11,151 bases of DNA, taken from NCBI GenBank assembly GCA_021780095.1, contig JAJXZK010000162.1, forward strand, positions 1 to 11,151. The letters run 5' to 3'. The DNA is from Acidobacteriota bacterium. Its GTDB lineage: Bacteria; Acidobacteriota; Terriglobia; Terriglobales; Acidobacteriaceae. This document shows positions 7,416-11,151 of this stretch, piece after piece. The notes beneath the pieces are model-generated. The model was given only the letters and a program-made list of their open reading frames with translations. It had not been told where the DNA came from and ran no database searches. Position 1 is the stretch's first letter; every line of letters starts with the position of its first letter. The position numbers were made by a program, and so were the translations under genes.

Positions 7416-8363
7416 TCAACCGGAAATATTTTCCAGCGCAGCCAGGGTTTTGTCCAGACTCGCGACGTTCTCCACGCTCAGGCAGGTCCGGCTGGAATCC
7501 AGCGGTCGCATGAGTCCACACAGCACTTTGCCCGGACCCACCTCCACAAAGTGCGTCACATCGGCCGCGATCAATTGCCGCTCACACTCCACCCAGCGAA
7601 CAGCACCGGTCACCTGGCGAATCAACGCATCCCGCGCGCCGTTGCTGGTCGCGACCCAGGACGCATCGACGTTCGAAACCACGCTCAGCTTGGGTGCATG
7701 AAATGCTGTCGCCTCCAGATCGCGCGCCAGTCGATCCTGCGCCGGCTGCATCAATGCACAATGGAACGGCGCACTCACCTTCAGCGAAATCGCGCGTTTC
7801 GCGCCGCGCTCTTTACACTTCGCGGAAGCCAATTCCACCGCCGCCGCTGTTCCGGAAATCACGGTCTGCTCGGGAGCATTCAGGTTCGCCGCCGCAACAA
7901 CTCCGCCGGACTCGTCGGCCGCATCCGCACATGCTTTGACCACGCCATCCGACGCCATTCCCAAAATCGCCGCCATCGCGCCAACACCTTCCGGCACCGC
8001 TTCCTGCATATATCGTCCGCGATTGCGCACCGTCCGCACCGCATCCGCGAACGACAGCGTCCCAGCAGCCACCTGCGCGGAGTATTCTCCCAGCGAATGC
8101 CCGGCGGCGAATTGACTGCGCACGCCGCGCTCTGCCAGAACCCGCAACGCCGCCACGGAAACAGTCAAAATCGCAGGCTGCGTATTCTCCGTCAGCCTCA
8201 ATTCTTCTTCCGGCCCGTCAAAACAAAGCCGCGAAATGGAAAATCCCAGCGCTTCGTCGGCTTCTTGAAACACCGCGCGCGCCACCGGGAATGTATCGAA
8301 GAGCTCGCGGCCCATCCCGACCGCCTGCGATCCCTGTCCCGGAAAAAGAAATGCAATAGTCAT
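7416..8363 (-). CDS. fabD: Malonyl-CoA:acyl carrier protein transacylase
   Basis: Moves the malonyl group from malonyl-CoA to acyl carrier protein, supplying the extender unit for cytoplasmic type II fatty acid synthesis. The protein is 315 aa, the usual length. FPGQGSQ (7-13) opens the acyltransferase domain. The nucleophile is Ser90 in GHSLGEY (88-94). Arg115 in NRGRYMQEAVPEG binds the malonyl carboxylate, His201 in SAPFH is the catalytic base, and Gln250 matches the conserved oxyanion Gln; these match E. coli FabD Ser92, Arg117, His201 and Gln250. The start fits the family N-terminus (MTIAFLFPGQG) although no Shine-Dalgarno lies near it; an AGGAGA lies about 28 nt upstream, too far. It is the sixth gene of the yceD-rpmF-plsX cluster, with two membrane protein genes between plsX and fabD. 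Confidence 0.97.
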   Translation of the reverse strand: MTIAFLFPGQGSQAVGMGRELFDTFPVARAVFQEADEALGFSISRLCFDGPEEELRLTENTQPAILTVSVAALRVLAERGVRSQFAAGHSLGEYSAQVAAGTLSFADAVRTVRNRGRYMQEAVPEGVGAMAAILGMASDGVVKACADAADESGGVVAAANLNAPEQTVISGTAAAVELASAKCKERGAKRAISLKVSAPFHCALMQPAQDRLARDLEATAFHAPKLSVVSNVDASWVATSNGARDALIRQVTGAVRWVECERQLIAADVTHFVEVGPGKVLCGLMRPLDSSRTCLSVENVASLDKTLAALENISG

Positions 8364-8429
8364 TGGAGTTTTAAAAGTGATAGGTGGCGTTCTCCTAATG
8401 AAGAATGTGAATATCTATTATGGAACATA

Positions 8430-8448
8430 CTCCCGGCAATGCCGGGAG
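8430..8448. repeat. Perfect 8-bp stem hairpin between the membrane pair and fabD
   Basis: CTCCCGGC-AAT-GCCGGGAG is a perfect inverted repeat with an 8-bp GC-rich stem and a 3-nt loop, 14 bp after the upstream gene's stop and 66 bp before the fabD start. On the minus strand it is followed by TATGTTCC, so there is no U-tract and it is not a classic terminator. It could be an mRNA-stabilising or processing hairpin between cistrons, a weak pause site, or a dispersed REP-like element. Whether copies exist elsewhere in the genome cannot be judged here. Confidence 0.45.
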
Positions 8449-8462
8449 CAACGTCGCTTCCG

Positions 8463-8936
8463 TCACTCGGCCAACCCGCCTGAGTGGTCGGCGCGTCGAT
8501 CCCGCCTACGTAGGTTTCGGACGGACCGGCGCAGAATCCAGACCGCGATCGCAACTCCAAACCACAACACGGTGGCGGCGATCAACACCGCCCACGTGGG
8601 ATACAGCGGCAGCGCTTTCCAGACCAGCGCCCCAAAAGCGATCAGCCCCAGCGAGCCCATGGTCGCGCCCGCCGCATCGATGCTTGCGATGGACCGGCCA
8701 CGCCGCGTTCCGTCCAATCCAACACGCGCCATCCTCTCTTTTTCGTGTTTCTCAATGATGGTAGCGCTGGCGGGAAAAATCGCCGGAAATGCCAGCAGCA
8801 ACCCCGCAACTTCCGGTCCGAATTTTTCGGCGATGACGCCCGCGCTTGCAGTGATGACCCCGCCAAAGAAGAACCGTATCGCATATTCACTCCATCGGTT
8901 TTCCTTCAGCGAATCGAAATCGAAACCAATCTTCAT
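8463..8936 (-). CDS. DUF3147-like four-helix membrane protein, second of a tandem pair
   Basis: 157-aa integral membrane protein with helices near 20-36, 41-62, 84-108 and 112-135 and a very basic cytoplasmic tail (136-148: RRSVRNLRRRDRR). The N-terminal half has RFFFGG (21-26), FGPEVAGLLLAFPAIFPASATI (39-60) and a charged EKHEKER loop, the pattern I associate with DUF3147. It shares RF..GG and the P-x-x-AGL-x-x-x-x-P signature with the gene just upstream, so the two are paralogues. The ATG has a modest ribosome site, GGCGAG, and the upstream gene ends 9 bp earlier, so they are co-transcribed. It lies where fabH is found in many bacteria. Function is unknown; the family name is from recognition of the motif and is less certain than the topology. 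Confidence 0.75.
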   Translation of the reverse strand: MKIGFDFDSLKENRWSEYAIRFFFGGVITASAGVIAEKFGPEVAGLLLAFPAIFPASATIIEKHEKERMARVGLDGTRRGRSIASIDAAGATMGSLGLIAFGALVWKALPLYPTWAVLIAATVLWFGVAIAVWILRRSVRNLRRRDRRADHSGGLAE

Positions 8937-8945
8937 AAAACTCGC

Positions 8946-9287
8946 CTATCGTAGCCAGAACCGCCACAGCATGAAAGCACAGCCAAACCATACCGTCATC
9001 GAAGCCAGCGTAGCCGACAGCGCAGAAAATCTCTTCGTCATTAAAATCAGGCTGACGCAGTACGCATAAAGAAAAAATGCAATCGCGCCACCCATCATGG
9101 AGCGGGTTTCGATCGCTGCATATTGTTTGCCGCTCAGGGAGACCGTAAGAAACAGGGTCGCCAGCGCCACCGAAGGGGCAGCACCAAACAGCCCGGCGAA
9201 ACTCTTCGGAGAAAACAGGCACCCTATAAAAGAGAACGCCGCGACCATCGCGCCGCCAATCAAAAACCGTAGAAAGATTTCTGTCAA
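8946..9287 (-). CDS. DUF3147-like four-helix membrane protein, first of a tandem pair (TTG start)
   Basis: 113-aa hydrophobic protein with four predicted helices, about 5-24, 30-50, 60-82 and 88-110, and almost no soluble part. It carries RFLIGG (7-12) and FSPKSFAGLFGAAP (25-38), clearly similar to the adjacent paralogue downstream, but it lacks that protein's basic tail. I chose a TTG start because AGGAGAG lies 8 nt before it and the homologous region begins right after. An ATG at 9353 would add 22 residues with no homology to the partner and has no comparable ribosome site. It follows plsX by 97 bp and precedes its paralogue by 9 bp. The pair may form a heteromeric membrane complex; that is inference. 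Function is unknown. Confidence 0.7.
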   Translation of the reverse strand: MTEIFLRFLIGGAMVAAFSFIGCLFSPKSFAGLFGAAPSVALATLFLTVSLSGKQYAAIETRSMMGGAIAFFLYAYCVSLILMTKRFSALSATLASMTVWFGCAFMLWRFWLR

Positions 9288-9384
9288 TGCAGCCGCTCTC
9301 CTCTCCCTGATCGACACAGCATACAGGAATGAGTCACGAATACTGCGCCGCATCTGGGTTTTGTTCGGGAGAGAGAAAACCGCG

Positions 9385-10422
9385 CTAGTTCTCGAGAATC
9401 GTCGGCGCGCCGTTCAAAGCCACCAGCCCCTGCTCAATATGCGCATTCACGTTGGCCTGCGCAAATTCCGCTGCCACGCGAATGCCATTCATAATGGCGC
9501 GATCGGTCGAGGAGCCATGCCCCACGATGCACACCCCGCGCACGCCCAGGAGCGGCGCGCCGCCGTATTCCGACTGGTCGAAACGCCGTTTGAAATGGTT
9601 GAATGCCTTGCGCGACAGCAGCGCGCCCACCTGCGCCGTCACTGTCGAGGTCAATGACTCCCGCAGCGATTCCCGCACCAGCCGCACCAGCCCCTCGGAT
9701 GTCTTGAGCGCCACGTTTCCGATGAAGCCGTCGCAGACCACCACATCCGCGTTGCCGTTATATATGTCCCGGCCCTCGACATTGCCTAGAAAGTTCATGG
9801 GCAGCTGCTGCAGCAGCGTATAACTCTCCCGCGTCAGCTCATTGCCTTTGCCTTCTTCTTCGCCAATCGAAAGCAGCCCGACCCGCGGACGCTCCACCTT
9901 CAGCACCGCGCGGGCGTACATCTCGCCCATCACGGCAAACTGCTCCAGGTTTTTCGGCTTGCAATCGACGTTCGCGCCCACGTCCAGCAACAGGCACGGC
10001 TTACCCGTACTGGTCGGCAGCACTGCCACCAGCGCCGGACGATCCACGCCCGGCAGCGTACCCAGCACCATTTTCGCCGTGGCCATGGCGGCGCCCGTAT
10101 TGCCCGCCGTCATAAACCCGGCAGCCACGCCTTCGCGCACCAGCTTCAGGCCCACGCGCATCGAGGAGTCTCGCTTGGACCGGACCGCTTGCACAGCCTT
10201 TTCGTCCATGCCAATCGCTTCGCTGGCCTGAACAATTTTTATGGGAAGATGACGCGCCCCGACGCGATGCATCTGCTTGGCCAGCAGCGGCCGCAGCGTG
10301 CGCTCCGGCCCAACCAAATGCACGCGCACCTCCAGCTGCCGACACGCCAAAATTGCGCCGCGAATTTCCGGCTCTGGCGATTTGTCGGAGCCCATGGCGT
10401 CAAGCGCGATGTCAATCAGCAT
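9385..10422 (-). CDS. plsX: Phosphate acyltransferase PlsX
   Basis: Makes acyl-phosphate from acyl-ACP and inorganic phosphate, the donor used by PlsY in the first step of phospholipid synthesis. It is a peripheral cytoplasmic protein. At 345 aa it has the normal length. Recognisable parts are the N-terminal [19 protein letters not shown] (5-23), where many homologues have DAMGGDHAP, the central [43 protein letters not shown], and the C-terminal [24 protein letters not shown]. The start matches the family N-terminus and lies 12 bp after the rpmF stop, which suggests coupling. There is no Shine-Dalgarno; instead CCTCCTT, identical to the anti-Shine-Dalgarno, lies just before the ATG. rpmF-plsX adjacency is widely conserved. 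Confidence 0.97.
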   Translation of the reverse strand: MLIDIALDAMGSDKSPEPEIRGAILACRQLEVRVHLVGPERTLRPLLAKQMHRVGARHLPIKIVQASEAIGMDEKAVQAVRSKRDSSMRVGLKLVREGVAAGFMTAGNTGAAMATAKMVLGTLPGVDRPALVAVLPTSTGKPCLLLDVGANVDCKPKNLEQFAVMGEMYARAVLKVERPRVGLLSIGEEEGKGNELTRESYTLLQQLPMNFLGNVEGRDIYNGNADVVVCDGFIGNVALKTSEGLVRLVRESLRESLTSTVTAQVGALLSRKAFNHFKRRFDQSEYGGAPLLGVRGVCIVGHGSSTDRAIMNGIRVAAEFAQANVNAHIEQGLVALNGAPTILEN

Positions 10423-10434
10423 GGAAGGAGGCAG

Positions 10435-10629
10435 TTAGCTCTTCTGTTCCTTTGTCGCAATGGCCAGGACGTCGCGTCCTTTATAGGTGCCGCATTTCGG
10501 GCACGCCTGGTGCGGCAGCTTGCGCTCGTGGCAGTTGGGACACTCAGAGAGCGACTGCGTGGCAAGAAAATCGTGCGAACGCCGCTTGGCGGTGCGTTGT
10601 TTGGAGTGGCGTCGTTTCGGATTCGGCAT
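10435..10629 (-). CDS. rpmF: Ribosomal protein bL32, zinc-binding form
   Basis: 64-aa protein of the large ribosomal subunit. It begins MPNPKRRHSKQRTAKRRSHD, the usual bL32 N-terminus. The zinc ribbon has C30-x-x-C33 and C43-x-x-C46 (CPNC and CPKCGTYKGR), so this is the Cys-containing form. The frame is open to an ATG at 10683, but the extension is not part of the family, and the ATG at 10629 is preceded by AAAGGGAA at a good distance. yceD lies 106 bp upstream and plsX 12 bp downstream, the standard neighbourhood. The upstream gap holds a short GC hairpin (10674-10688, GCGCC-ATCAA-GGCGC) of unknown meaning. Confidence 0.97.
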   Translation of the reverse strand: MPNPKRRHSKQRTAKRRSHDFLATQSLSECPNCHERKLPHQACPKCGTYKGRDVLAIATKEQKS

Positions 10630-10735
10630 GGAAGTTCCCTTTCCCCGCCGCTCGTCCCTCTCCGCTCGATCGCGCGCCATCAAGGCGCTATTCCGGTGAG
10701 AGTTTCACAAGGCGGGTGCAACAAACTTTATAGAA

Positions 10736-11151
10736 TTATGGCTTGTCCTGGCTGCGAATCAACTGCGGCTGCAATGCCTTCAGCTGGTTCCAACGCGGGT
10801 CGGTCGAAGCGGTCACGCACTCGCAGGGATCCGTATTCCGGTTCCGGCCACACTCCGGACAAAGCCCCTTGCAGTCTTCGCGGCAAAGGTTCTTGGCTGG
10901 AAGCGCCAGAAGGATCTGCTCGCGCAGCACATCTTCAAGCAATAAACCGTCTCCTTCATAGTAGCCGATTTCGGTCTCCGATGTGGAAATCGCGCGGTCC
11001 GTATTGTCCTGATCGGCCCCCGCGGGACGAAAAATCAGGTCAAAACTGGCCTCAATCGGCTGCGAAACCGGCTCCAGGCAGCGGGCACAGGCCACTTCCA
11101 TTCGGGTTTGCAGGCTGCCGCGCACCCGGATGTCCTCGACAATGTCGGCCG
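10736..11151 (-). CDS. yceD: YceD/DUF177 family protein (5' end outside window)
   Basis: Conserved partner of rpmF, linked in the literature to 23S rRNA or large-subunit assembly. The frame is open to the right edge, with the start beyond it. The visible C-terminal part begins within the strand IRVRGSLQTRMEVAC and includes the hallmark CARCLEPV and an acidic region (YYEGDGLLLEDVLREQILLALP). It ends in a Cys-rich stretch, CREDCKGLCPECGRNRN and CEC, which could bind a metal. An internal GTG (11125) could be mistaken for the start, but homology continues upstream through EDIRVRGS, so I treat it as internal. It stops 106 bp before rpmF, with the same order as in E. coli and many other bacteria. 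Confidence 0.9.
   Translation of the reverse strand, partial: ADIVEDIRVRGSLQTRMEVACARCLEPVSQPIEASFDLIFRPAGADQDNTDRAISTSETEIGYYEGDGLLLEDVLREQILLALPAKNLCREDCKGLCPECGRNRNTDPCECVTASTDPRWNQLKALQPQLIRSQDKP

Noticed and set aside
7197..8483. A 428-codon open frame on the plus strand
   Set aside because: It is antisense to fabD, which has complete catalytic motifs. The translated protein has no domain-like pattern and is His/Arg-rich as expected from a GC-rich shadow frame.
9288..9353. ATG at 9353 as the start of the first DUF3147-like gene
   Set aside because: The TTG at 9287 has AGGAGAG at 8 nt and coincides with the start of similarity to the paralogue. The upstream 22 residues have neither.
1..11151. 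CRISPR array, insertion sequence, phage or defence island
   Set aside because: No regularly spaced repeats, transposase, integrase, tRNA attachment site or defence-type gene is visible. The genes are mostly core metabolism.

Overview
The window looks like chromosomal DNA of an Acidobacteriota (Terriglobia-type) bacterium. The evidence is moderately high GC, a Yip1-family protein with an N-terminus I associate with that phylum, a secreted molybdenum hydroxylase, a secreted GH35 beta-galactosidase, and the yceD-rpmF-plsX-fabD core. This assignment rests on recognition of gene style and neighbourhood, since there is no rRNA or other marker here. I see no tRNA, rRNA, transposase, phage gene, toxin-antitoxin pair or CRISPR array.

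Left block (1-4679, all minus strand). A two-gene molybdenum hydroxylase unit reads leftward: a Tat-exported [2Fe-2S] small subunit (1830-2585), then 8 bp later the molybdopterin-binding large subunit (from 1821, running off the left edge). Upstream lies a secreted GH35 beta-galactosidase (2829-4679). A 243-bp gap separates them and contains an intrinsic-terminator-like hairpin, so they are probably separate transcription units.

Middle block (4857-6639, plus strand). A divergent 177-bp region leads into a five-helix Yip1-family membrane protein, then a small Rieske [2Fe-2S] protein, then a small SRPBCC (START-like) protein. A near-perfect 22-bp palindrome lies just after the Yip1 gene.

Right block (6659-11151, all minus strand). 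A lipid-synthesis cluster reads leftward: yceD/DUF177 (5' end off the window), rpmF (L32), plsX, two tandem four-helix DUF3147-like membrane proteins, fabD, and an unrecognised secreted Cys-containing protein. It resembles the classic yceD-rpmF-plsX-fabH-fabD-fabG-acpP order, but the two membrane genes occupy the fabH position and no fabG or acpP follows fabD. The cluster meets the plus-strand block convergently with only 19 bp between the stop codons.

No previously undescribed multi-gene system is evident. The points most worth following are the paralogous membrane pair inside the fatty-acid operon, the unknown secreted protein at its end, the possible terminator/attenuator ahead of the molybdenum hydroxylase, and the Rieske-SRPBCC pair.
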